Assembly: GCF_026719705.1 (NCBI RefSeq)
Contig: NZ_JAPPRR010000003.1
Span: forward strand, 124,001-188,000
Direction: 5' to 3'
DNA length: 64,000 bases
Origin: Pseudokordiimonas caeni
GTDB lineage: Bacteria > Pseudomonadota > Alphaproteobacteria > Sphingomonadales > Kordiimonadaceae
Shown here: positions 58,309-64,000 of the stretch, piece by piece
Layout of the letters: each line of letters starts with the position of its first letter
Numbering within the stretch: position 1 is the first letter of the stretch
The notes under the pieces: model-generated
What the model was told of the DNA's origin: nothing
The model's database searches: none
What the model saw: the letters and a program-made list of their open reading frames with translations, nothing else
Program-made: the position numbers and the translations under genes

Positions 58309-58413
58309 ATGGCCAAATCACAGGACGTCAAGAAGGAAGAGAAGAAGAAGCCGCTGCTTTCGCCCAAGGAGAAGAAAGCAGCCAAGGCCGCCAAGAAGGC
58401 TGCCAAGGGCTGA
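58309..58413 (+). CDS. Very small lysine-rich protein
   Basis: A 34-codon open frame with a strong ribosome site (AAGGAG, 8 bases before ATG). The product is extremely basic, with about 14 lysines, opening M-A-K-S-Q-D-V-K-K-E-E and ending in repeated A-A-K units, rather like a fragment of a nucleoid or histone H1-like tail. It is preceded by an 83-base gap after the Lrp gene and followed by a stem-loop. The good start signals and clean boundaries favour a real gene. The function is unknown; nucleic-acid binding is a guess from charge. Confidence 0.6.
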   Translation: MAKSQDVKKEEKKKPLLSPKEKKAAKAAKKAAKG

Positions 58414-58430
58414 TCTTGCACCAATTGCCA

Positions 58431-58460
58431 CGCCAGCCCGTCAGTTCAGGCGGGCTGGCG
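58431..58460 (+). terminator. Stem-loop after the small lysine-rich gene
   Basis: Perfect 10-base arms CGCCAGCCCG (58431-58440) and CGGGCTGGCG (58451-58460) enclose a 10-base loop, 17 bases after the small gene's stop. No T-run follows, so termination would be weak or Rho-assisted. Its position supports the small gene being its own transcription unit. Confidence 0.6.
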
Positions 58461-58541
58461 GCCTCCTGCCGGAACGTCTTTTCCTGAGGTTTTCAGGTTG
58501 GCTTCCTGATACTCTCCCCGCACCGATGGGGGAGGAACGAC

Positions 58542-58940
58542 ATGGCGACAATCAAAAAGGAAATCGTGACAAAGGCCAGCACGGCGGCCGTATGGGATGC
58601 GGTGCGCGATGTCGGCGCGCTGCATACACGGCTGGTGCCCGGCTTTGTTGTCGACACAGTCGTCGAACCCGGCGCCCGCACCGTTACCTTCGCCAACGGG
58701 CTGGTGGTGCGCGAACCTATCATCACCCTTGATGACGACGCACGGCGGCTTGTCTGGTCGGTCGAGGGGATCCACATGACGCATTATAATGCGGTGGTTC
58801 AGGTGTCTGAAACACCGGACGGGACGAGGCTCACCTGGACGGTCGACTTCCTGCCCGATGACGCCGCACCCCATCAGGATGCCGTGATGGCGACCGGCAT
58901 GGGCATCATGCAGCAGACACTGGACAAGCTCGCCGGATAG
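58542..58940 (+). CDS. SRPBCC (START-like) family protein
   Basis: A 132-residue protein with the polyketide-cyclase/dehydrase-like pattern: A-S-T-A-A-V-W-D-A-V-R-D-V near the start, then alternating strands and a long C-terminal helix (Q-Q-T-L-D-K-L-A). These proteins bind small hydrophobic ligands, and no specific activity can be read. GGGGGAGG lies before the ATG. It stands alone between the small lysine-rich gene and a glutathione peroxidase. Confidence 0.85.
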   Translation: MATIKKEIVTKASTAAVWDAVRDVGALHTRLVPGFVVDTVVEPGARTVTFANGLVVREPIITLDDDARRLVWSVEGIHMTHYNAVVQVSETPDGTRLTWTVDFLPDDAAPHQDAVMATGMGIMQQTLDKLAG

Positions 58941-59068
58941 CGGCGGCCCTTCTTAAAATTTTAAATGGGTAAACCGAACAGAGACATCGGCTTTGTTCGT
59001 TTCACTGGGTCACATCCTTCTGCTTTTCTGTCGGGGCCGATAGTCAAGGCAACCAGAAGGAATATGTT

Positions 59069-59566
59069 ATGAGTGCCTATCAGTTTTCCTTGGCCCCGCT
59101 CACCGGGGCTGCCCCGATCCGCCTTGCCGATTATCGCGGGCGGCCTGTGCTGGTGATCAACACCGCTTCCAAATGCCGTTTCACCAATCAGTATGAAGGC
59201 CTGCAGGCGCTGTATGAAAAGTACCGCAAGGTGGGCCTCGCGCTGATCGGTGTGCCGTCCGACGATTTCGCCAAGCAGGAATTTGCACTCGCCGATCAGA
59301 TCGCCCAGTTCTGCATGGTGAATTACGGTGTGTCTTTTCCGATGGCGGCGAAGGCGCATGTGGTGGGGGACGCCGCCATTCCCCTTTTCAAATGGCTGGC
59401 AGACGAGGGCGGTGTGAATGCCCCGCCGCGCTGGAACTTCCACAAATATCTGATCGGCACGGATGGCAAGCTTGCGGGTTTCTGGCCCTCGATCGTCGGG
59501 CCCGATAACAAGCTGATCACCGACCGCATCGAGGAAGAACTGGCGAAGGTGACCGCGCCGGTCTGA
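59069..59566 (+). CDS. Glutathione peroxidase-family protein, divergent
   Basis: A 165-residue thioredoxin-fold peroxidase. The peroxidatic Cys36 is in A-S-K-C-R-F-T-N-Q-Y, and the W-N-F motif is present. The usual N-Q-F-G-G-Q segment that supplies the catalytic Gln is replaced (it reads P-S-D-D-F-A-K-Q-E), so the standard catalytic tetrad is incomplete. It probably reduces peroxides with thioredoxin or glutathione, but its activity may differ from classical enzymes. There is no signal peptide. It is a single gene followed by a strong palindrome at 59590-59617. Confidence 0.88.
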   Translation: MSAYQFSLAPLTGAAPIRLADYRGRPVLVINTASKCRFTNQYEGLQALYEKYRKVGLALIGVPSDDFAKQEFALADQIAQFCMVNYGVSFPMAAKAHVVGDAAIPLFKWLADEGGVNAPPRWNFHKYLIGTDGKLAGFWPSIVGPDNKLITDRIEEELAKVTAPV

Positions 59567-59589
59567 TCTCTCGCGTCCTGACTGGCGGG

Positions 59590-59617
59590 TCGGACATCAA
59601 ATCATATTGATGTCCGA
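59590..59617. promoter_or_regulatory. 28-base palindrome between the peroxidase and ICL/PEPM-family genes
   Basis: TCGGACATCAA (59590-59600) and TTGATGTCCGA (59607-59617) are perfect 11-base arms around ATCATA. It lies 24 bases after the peroxidase stop and could terminate it (followed by TTTCC), or be an operator for the next gene. The TGTCCG unit recurs at 59634 and, inverted, at 59674. Confidence 0.55.
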
Positions 59618-59631
59618 TTTCCGCCTGCGCA

Positions 59632-59684
59632 CCTGTCCGCTTGTCCGGTATGAAGGGATACCCAAACAAGAAACGGACAGGAGG
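59632..59684 (+). promoter_or_regulatory. Long leader stem-loop reaching into the ribosome site of the ICL/PEPM-family gene
   Basis: CCTGTCCG (59632-59639) pairs with CGGACAGG (59674-59681), CTTGT (59640-59644) with ACAAG (59666-59670), and GGTAT (59647-59651) with ATACC (59658-59662), capped by the loop GAAGGG. That makes 18 base pairs with one bulge and one small internal loop. The last three bases of the outer stem are the first half of the Shine-Dalgarno AGGAGG (59679-59684), 7 bases before ATG 59692. Folding could therefore limit translation. Structure seen; regulation inferred. Confidence 0.65.
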
Positions 59685-59691
59685 ATATGAC

Positions 59692-60462
59692 ATGCCAACC
59701 CAACAGGATCGTGCCCGGTTATTCCGCAGCCTGCACAAGGCGGGCGACCCATTGGTGCTTTATAATATCTGGGACGCTGGCAGTGCGCGCGCGGTGGCGG
59801 AGGCAGGCGCCAAAGCAGTAGCCACCGGCAGCTGGTCGGTCGCCGATGCGCAGGGCTACAAGGACGGGCAGGAAATCCCGCTTGATACGCTCCTCGCCAT
59901 CGCCGAACGGATCGCCGGCACGGTGGATGTGCCCTTCACGCTCGATTTCGAAGGCGGCTATGCCGAAGATCCGGCGGGCGTGACGGCGAATGTGCGCCGC
60001 GCGGTCCAGACCGGCATTGTCGGCATCAATTTCGAAGATCAGGTGGTGGGCGGCAGCGGTGTCTATCCGGTTGAGGCGCAAGCCGCCCGCATCAAGGCGG
60101 TGCGCGCGGCGGCAGAGACCGAGGGCATTGACCTTTTCATCAATGCCCGCACCGACCTTTTCCTGCAGGAAGGCGACCGGGCGAAGCATCAGGGCCTGAT
60201 TGCCGAGGCTGTCACGCGCGCCGAAGCTTACAAGGCGGCAGGGGCGGATGGGTTCTTCGTGCCCGCACTTGCTGATCCTACCCTCATCCGGGCCGTATGC
60301 GGGGCGGTCGCCCTGCCGGTGAATGTGATGATGTTCAGCGGCATCGGCACGGTGGCCGAGATGGCAGCGCTTGGTGTCGCGCGGGCGAGCTATGGCCCGC
60401 GGCCCTACCGAGAGGCGATGGCAGGGCTGAAGGAACGCTTCCTCGCCGAGCTTGCTGCCTGA
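59692..60462 (+). CDS. Isocitrate lyase / PEP mutase-family enzyme
   Basis: A 256-residue TIM-barrel protein of the ICL/PEPM superfamily, single-domain branch. Features are L-Y-N-I-W-D-A-G-S-A near residue 20, the D-F-E-G-G-Y metal-ligand region and the I-N-F-E-D segment. Family members cleave or rearrange carbon-carbon or carbon-phosphorus bonds (2-methylisocitrate lyase, oxaloacetate decarboxylase, PEP mutase). The K-K-x-G-x-C catalytic loop of true lyases is not visible, so the reaction is open. ATG 59692 has a strong AGGAGG partly locked in a leader hairpin. Confidence 0.87.
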   Translation: MPTQQDRARLFRSLHKAGDPLVLYNIWDAGSARAVAEAGAKAVATGSWSVADAQGYKDGQEIPLDTLLAIAERIAGTVDVPFTLDFEGGYAEDPAGVTANVRRAVQTGIVGINFEDQVVGGSGVYPVEAQAARIKAVRAAAETEGIDLFINARTDLFLQEGDRAKHQGLIAEAVTRAEAYKAAGADGFFVPALADPTLIRAVCGAVALPVNVMMFSGIGTVAEMAALGVARASYGPRPYREAMAGLKERFLAELAA

Positions 60463-61827
60463 TCAGAAGGTGAGGGTGAAAAGCGCCCCGCCGCCCTCGC
60501 GGGTGGCGAGCGAAACACCGCCGCCGTGGGCGATCATTACCTGCCGGGTGAGCGCCAGGCCGACGCCGGAGCCATCCCGCTTGGTGGTATAGAAGGGCAC
60601 GAAAACCTGGCGGGCAATGGCATCCGGGATGCCGGGGCCATTGTCCGCCACCTCGACGACCACGCGGCCGCGACGGTTGAGCCGGGCGGACAGGGTGACT
60701 TCTGCTCCTTCTTTCGGGCCATCGTCGCCCACGAGCGCCTGTGCTGCGTTCTGCAACAGGTTGATCAGCACCTGCATCAGCATGTCATGGTCAGCCATCA
60801 CCTCAAGTGACGCGGGCTCGACATCGATCAGAAGGCCGATCTTGCGGGCTTCCCAGTCGTGGGCGGCGAGACGGGCTGCCTCCTCAAGCAGTGTTTTAAC
60901 CGAAAGGCGGGTTTTCTCGGGCGGGGGCAGGCGGGTGAGGCGCCGGTAGCTTTGCACGAACTGCATCAGCCCGTCCGAGCGCCGCGCCACGGTGTTGACG
61001 GCATCAAGCACGTCTTCAAGCTCCGCCACGGCTTCGGGGTGGTCCGTCACCTTGCCGGCGGCATCCTCTACGAGATCCGCCGCCGTCTTGGCGAGCGATG
61101 CGACAGGCGTGATCGAATTCATGATCTCGTGTGTCAGTACGCGCACCAGCGACTGCCAGGCTTCAAGCTGGGCCTGATCCAGCTCGCTGCCGATATCCTG
61201 CAGGCTGACGATCCGCTCCAGCTTGCCGCCGATCATGATCTGCGTCGCTGCGATGGCGACCTGGCCTTCGGCTCCGTCGGCGTTGAAGGGGGCCAGCTTG
61301 CGCTCGCCGGGCTCAATGATCGTCACCTGCCGCTTGAATTCCTCCCCGAAGATTTCAAGGTCGGAAATGCGGCGCGGATGGTGGCTGCCGAACAGCCGCC
61401 GGGCGGCATTGTTCCACACGGTGATAAGCCCGTCGCCATGCACGGAAATCAGCGGTACGGGGACATGCTCGATCAGGGCCTTGTGGTGGCGAAGTTCTTC
61501 TTCCTGTCCCGTGCGTTCGGCACGGAAGCGATCAAGGATCGCGGTGAAGGTCTCGCCCAGTTCCCCGAACCCGGCACCGAGCCCAGTGAGGTTGAAGCGC
61601 TGGCCATAATCGCCGTAGCGCGCGGCATCGAGGAAACGATTCAGTTCGGCATTCGTGCGGCTGATGAAACGGTGGGTTTCCATGGTGGCAAACGCGGCTG
61701 CTGCCAGCGCCACAAGGGTTGCCACCTGATAGCCCGGCGTGATCAATAGCGCCACGAAAGCGGCAAGCAGCAGGGCGATGATGCCGAGCCGCAGGACGAG
61801 ATAAAGGCTGAAGCGTTTAAAGCCCAT
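60463..61827 (-). CDS. Membrane sensor histidine kinase, NtrY-like
   Basis: A 454-residue kinase with two N-terminal membrane helices (about residues 8-46), a HAMP-like linker, a PAS domain (E-H-V-P-V-P-L-I-S-V), a HisKA motif with intact His (L-T-H-E-I-M-N-S-I-T-P) and an HATPase_c domain (N-L-L-Q-N-A-A-Q-A-L, D-N-G-P-G-I-P, G-S-G-V-G-L-A-L). It overlaps the sigma-54 activator gene by 11 bases, so they form a two-component pair. The signal sensed is unknown. The target is probably the divergent efflux operon. Confidence 0.93.
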   Translation of the reverse strand: MGFKRFSLYLVLRLGIIALLLAAFVALLITPGYQVATLVALAAAAFATMETHRFISRTNAELNRFLDAARYGDYGQRFNLTGLGAGFGELGETFTAILDRFRAERTGQEEELRHHKALIEHVPVPLISVHGDGLITVWNNAARRLFGSHHPRRISDLEIFGEEFKRQVTIIEPGERKLAPFNADGAEGQVAIAATQIMIGGKLERIVSLQDIGSELDQAQLEAWQSLVRVLTHEIMNSITPVASLAKTAADLVEDAAGKVTDHPEAVAELEDVLDAVNTVARRSDGLMQFVQSYRRLTRLPPPEKTRLSVKTLLEEAARLAAHDWEARKIGLLIDVEPASLEVMADHDMLMQVLINLLQNAAQALVGDDGPKEGAEVTLSARLNRRGRVVVEVADNGPGIPDAIARQVFVPFYTTKRDGSGVGLALTRQVMIAHGGGVSLATREGGGALFTLTF

Positions 61828-63214
61828 GTTTTTCCATCCGGCGGTAAAGCGCGGCGCGGGTCAGGCCCAGATCCTTCGCCGCGTGGCTGATATTGTAGCG
61901 ATGCTTCTTGAGCGCGGTGCTGATGGCGGCAAGCTCCAGCCGCTCAAGGTTCAGGTCATCAAGCGCCGGTGCCGCCGCGTCCCCGTTTGTCGGGGCAGGC
62001 GCGGCTGTCGGGGCCCCGTCGGAAAAGTCCCGGGCTTCAAATCGTTCCGTATCCGAAAGAATTGTCGCGCGCTCGATGGCATGGCGCAGCGCCCGCACAT
62101 TACCGGGCCAGTCCTGCGTGGCGAGCGCGGCCAGTGCATCGGGCGAGAAGGGCTTTTCCGCCTTGCCATATTTGCGGGCATAGAAAGCTGCATAATGGGT
62201 GGCAAGCGCCGGGATATCCTCGCGCCGGTCACGCAAGGGGGGCAGGGTCAGCGTCACTGTATTCAGGCGAAACAGCAGATCCTGCCGGAAGCGGGCTTCA
62301 TCATGCAACTGGTCAAGCGCGATGTTGGTCGCGGCGATTACCCGCACATCGATGGGTACGGCCCGCGTGGCACCCACGGGCGTCACTTCGCGGCGTTCCA
62401 GCACGGTCAGCAGCTTGGCCTGCAGATGCAGGGGCAGGTTGCCGATCTCGTCAAGGAACAGGGTGCCGCCCGAGGCCGCCACGAAACGCCCGGTGCGGTC
62501 CTCTTTCGCGTCCGTGAAGGCGCCCTTCTTGTGGCCGAACAGCTCCGACTCGAAGAGCGACTCCGCGATGCTGCCAAGGTCCACCCCCATGAACACGGCG
62601 CTCGAACGCCTTGATTGCCTATGAAGTTCGCGGGCGACAAGCTCTTTCCCCGTGCCGTTTTCACCAAGAATCAGCACGTTGGCATCCGTGGGCGCGGCGC
62701 GGGCGATCAGGCGCATCAGGTCCTGCATCGGCGGGGCGTCACCGATGATGGTGGGGGCGCTGCCCACGCTGGCGGCCGCGAGTGTTTTGTTGGCGCCCTT
62801 GAGGCGGGCGGTTTCGTCCCGGCTCTGGCCGAGCTTGACGGCAGCCGAAAGGGTGGCCACGACCTTTTCATTTTGCCATGGCTTGGCGATGAAATCGGTG
62901 GCGCCAAGCTTCATGGCCTCCACCGCCGTATCCACCCCGCCGTGCGCCGTGATCATCACGACGACCGCTTCGGGATCAAGCTCCAGAATCACCTTCAGCC
63001 AGGCGAATCCCTCTTCGCCCGACGATTCGCCGGGGCCGAAATTCATATCAAGGAGGATGGCATCGAACTTTTCACGGGCCAGAAGCTCGCGGATATCGGC
63101 GGGGCGGTTGGTCGTGGTCACCCGGTCGAAATGGCGCTTCAAGAGCAGCCGTCCGGCGACAAGGATATCCTCGTCATCGTCCACAATCAGAATGCTGCCC
63201 GCCTTTTCCGCCAC
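61817..63214 (-). CDS. Sigma-54-dependent response regulator (NtrC family)
   Basis: A 465-residue activator with an N-terminal receiver domain (acidic residues at 12-14, phosphoacceptor Asp56 in L-L-D-M-N), a central AAA+ domain with Walker A G-E-N-G-T-G-K-E and Walker B G-T-L-F-L-D-E-I, and a C-terminal Fis-type helix-turn-helix (N-I-S-H-A-A-K-D-L-G-L-T-R-A-A-L-Y-R-R). The sigma-54 contact loop reads G-A-F-T-D-A instead of G-A-F-T-G-A. The start is GTG 63214 with AGAGGGG upstream. Divergent from an efflux adaptor gene preceded by palindromes and a -24/-12 promoter, which it most likely controls. Confidence 0.95.
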   Translation of the reverse strand: MAEKAGSILIVDDDEDILVAGRLLLKRHFDRVTTTNRPADIRELLAREKFDAILLDMNFGPGESSGEEGFAWLKVILELDPEAVVVMITAHGGVDTAVEAMKLGATDFIAKPWQNEKVVATLSAAVKLGQSRDETARLKGANKTLAAASVGSAPTIIGDAPPMQDLMRLIARAAPTDANVLILGENGTGKELVARELHRQSRRSSAVFMGVDLGSIAESLFESELFGHKKGAFTDAKEDRTGRFVAASGGTLFLDEIGNLPLHLQAKLLTVLERREVTPVGATRAVPIDVRVIAATNIALDQLHDEARFRQDLLFRLNTVTLTLPPLRDRREDIPALATHYAAFYARKYGKAEKPFSPDALAALATQDWPGNVRALRHAIERATILSDTERFEARDFSDGAPTAAPAPTNGDAAAPALDDLNLERLELAAISTALKKHRYNISHAAKDLGLTRAALYRRMEKHGL

Positions 63215-63259
63215 GCCTGTCTACCCCTCTTGTCCGGTTGGTCGCGAGCCTATCGCAAC

Positions 63260-63299
63260 TGTTCGATATCGTACACACAAAAATGTTCGATATCGAACA
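63260..63299. promoter_or_regulatory. Twin palindromic sites, probable binding sites for the adjacent sigma-54 activator
   Basis: TGTTCGATATCGTACA (63260-63275) and TGTTCGATATCGAACA (63284-63299) differ at one position; the second is a perfect 16-base palindrome. Their centres are 24 bases apart. They lie about 40-80 bases upstream of the -24 element of the efflux promoter, a suitable distance for enhancer-type activator sites, and between the divergent activator and efflux genes. A further perfect palindrome, CCGCAGAaaTCTGCGG, is at 63314-63329. Confidence 0.8.
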
Positions 63300-63339
63300 C
63301 TGGCATCTGAATGCCGCAGAAATCTGCGGATTTATAAAC

Positions 63340-63354
63340 TGGCACGCCGCTTGC
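63340..63354 (+). promoter_or_regulatory. Sigma-54 (-24/-12) promoter of the efflux adaptor gene
   Basis: TGGCACGCCGCTTGC contains the -24 box TGGCAC and the -12 box TTGC with the exact 5-base spacing of the sigma-54 consensus. It lies about 70 bases before the efflux ATG at 63425, downstream of the twin palindromes and next to a gene for an NtrC-type activator. The combination makes it a confident call from sequence alone. Confidence 0.85.
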
Positions 63355-63424
63355 GGATAAGGGGTGGTCACGACAGCGAGGACCCCAAAAAAACAAACGG
63401 GGCACAGCACGAACGGAAACAGAA

Positions 63425-64000
63425 ATGGGTACTGTCACGAATATGGAAAATCCGTCGAAACAGCCGAAGAACAATCCGAACCCGGGCTCAGGGAGGCCGC
63501 ATTCGGGTGCCGTATCGGGGTCCGGCATGGACCGCCGTGTGGAAAAAAAGAAACTACCGCTTAAAAAGATCGGCTGGATCGGCGGGGGCGTCCTTTTTGT
63601 GGCGGTTGCCGCCGCGCTTGCAATGCAGGCAACCGGTGGCCGCTCCCTCAAGATCGGCAAGGACCGACTGGAGATTTCCGAGGTGCAAAGCGGCACGTTC
63701 GAGGATTTCATCCCCGTTCGTGCCCGCGTGACGCCCTTGAAGACCGTGTTCCTTGACGCCATCGAAGGCGGCCGGGTGGAGCGCGTGCTGGTGGAAGACG
63801 GCGCCGTCGTCAAGGCCGGCGACCCGATCGTCGAGCTTTCGAACGCCACCTTGCAGCTTGAAGTGATCCAGAACGAAGCGCTCGTCACCGAGCAGCTGAA
63901 TAACCTGCGCACCACCGAACTGGGGCTGGAGCGCAACCGGCTGGACCACAAGCGCAACCTTGTTGAAATCAATTACGAGATCACGCGCCTGTCGCGTCAG
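63425..64000 (+). CDS. HlyD/MFP-family efflux periplasmic adaptor, N-terminal part
   Basis: An open frame of 192 codons that runs off the right edge. A polar, Pro/Gly/Ser-rich cytoplasmic leader of about 45 residues is followed by a single membrane helix (I-G-W-I-G-G-G-V-L-F-V-A-V-A), then the membrane-fusion-protein start: a beta-barrel/lipoyl hybrid (G-G-R-V-E-R-V-L-V-E-D-G-A-V-V-K-A-G-D-P-I) and the beginning of a coiled-coil hairpin. It would link an inner-membrane ABC or RND pump to an outer-membrane channel; the pump genes lie beyond the window. Expression is probably sigma-54 dependent and controlled by the divergent two-component pair. Confidence 0.88.
   Translation, partial: MGTVTNMENPSKQPKNNPNPGSGRPHSGAVSGSGMDRRVEKKKLPLKKIGWIGGGVLFVAVAAALAMQATGGRSLKIGKDRLEISEVQSGTFEDFIPVRARVTPLKTVFLDAIEGGRVERVLVEDGAVVKAGDPIVELSNATLQLEVIQNEALVTEQLNNLRTTELGLERNRLDHKRNLVEINYEITRLSRQ

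Overview
The window is a gene-dense, GC-rich stretch of a proteobacterial chromosome, most likely from an alphaproteobacterium. The order-level guess (something near Kordiimonadales or Emcibacterales) is weak and rests only on gene style. Support for Alphaproteobacteria comes from the dapF-mtaB-ftsY block, a COQ9-type gene next to rpsU, the ffh-rpsP-rimM-trmD-rplS-leuCDB-asd order, an S16 protein with a long Ala/Glu tail, and short REP-like palindromes. No tRNA, rRNA, CRISPR array, transposase, phage or integrative element was seen. Coding density is high, no gene-free gap exceeds 300 bases, and many neighbours overlap by ATGA or GTGA.

Layout. 1-4989: the end of ccoP, then ccoGHIS, which assemble and supply copper to cbb3 cytochrome oxidase. 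4971-12122 (minus strand): a serine hydrolase, a DUF2189 membrane protein, ftsY, mtaB, dapF and a DASS-type anion transporter. 12279-21060 (plus): a single-domain response regulator, ffh, rpsP-rimM-trmD-rplS, leuCDB and asd. 21112-29241: a signalling and hydrolase zone with a histidine-kinase-like protein that has lost its phosphoacceptor His, a CitE-like lyase, a PAS protein beside a soluble chemotaxis transducer (a split Aer), and two tandem S9 peptidases. 29482-46116: a TCA-cycle block, sdhCDAB, then mdh-sucCD-sucAB-lpd, interrupted by a periplasmic binding protein, a tyrosine phosphatase, zapE and an AT-rich PEP-CTERM protein gene. 46131-51671: two tandem degenerate receiver proteins, a split Ada system (ogt plus adaA), xerC, COQ9, rpsU and a cupin. 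51816-58225: a MATE exporter and a three-gene minus-strand operon (saccharopine-dehydrogenase family, ThDP enzyme, ALDH7) with a divergent Lrp regulator, which reads as lysine or alpha-aminoadipate catabolism. 58309-60462: small stress and metabolic genes. 60463-64000: a histidine kinase and sigma-54 activator divergent from an efflux adaptor gene that runs off the window.

How the parts work together. sdh, mdh, suc and lpd supply reducing power to respiration, whose high-affinity terminal oxidase is matured by ccoGHIS. ffh and ftsY are the two protein GTPases of the SRP pathway. The clearest regulatory unit is at the right end: two palindromes and a near-perfect -24/-12 promoter lie between a sigma-54 activator gene and the efflux gene it probably controls.

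The most unusual items are: (1) that sigma-54 circuit, whose activator carries GAFTDA in place of GAFTGA; (2) a long stem-loop reaching into the Shine-Dalgarno of the ICL/PEPM-family gene at 59692; (3) the His-less kinase-like protein; (4) the tandem degenerate receivers; (5) the split aerotaxis pair; and (6) a ThDP enzyme inside a putative lysine-degradation operon. No complete, clearly undescribed multi-gene system could be demonstrated from sequence alone.
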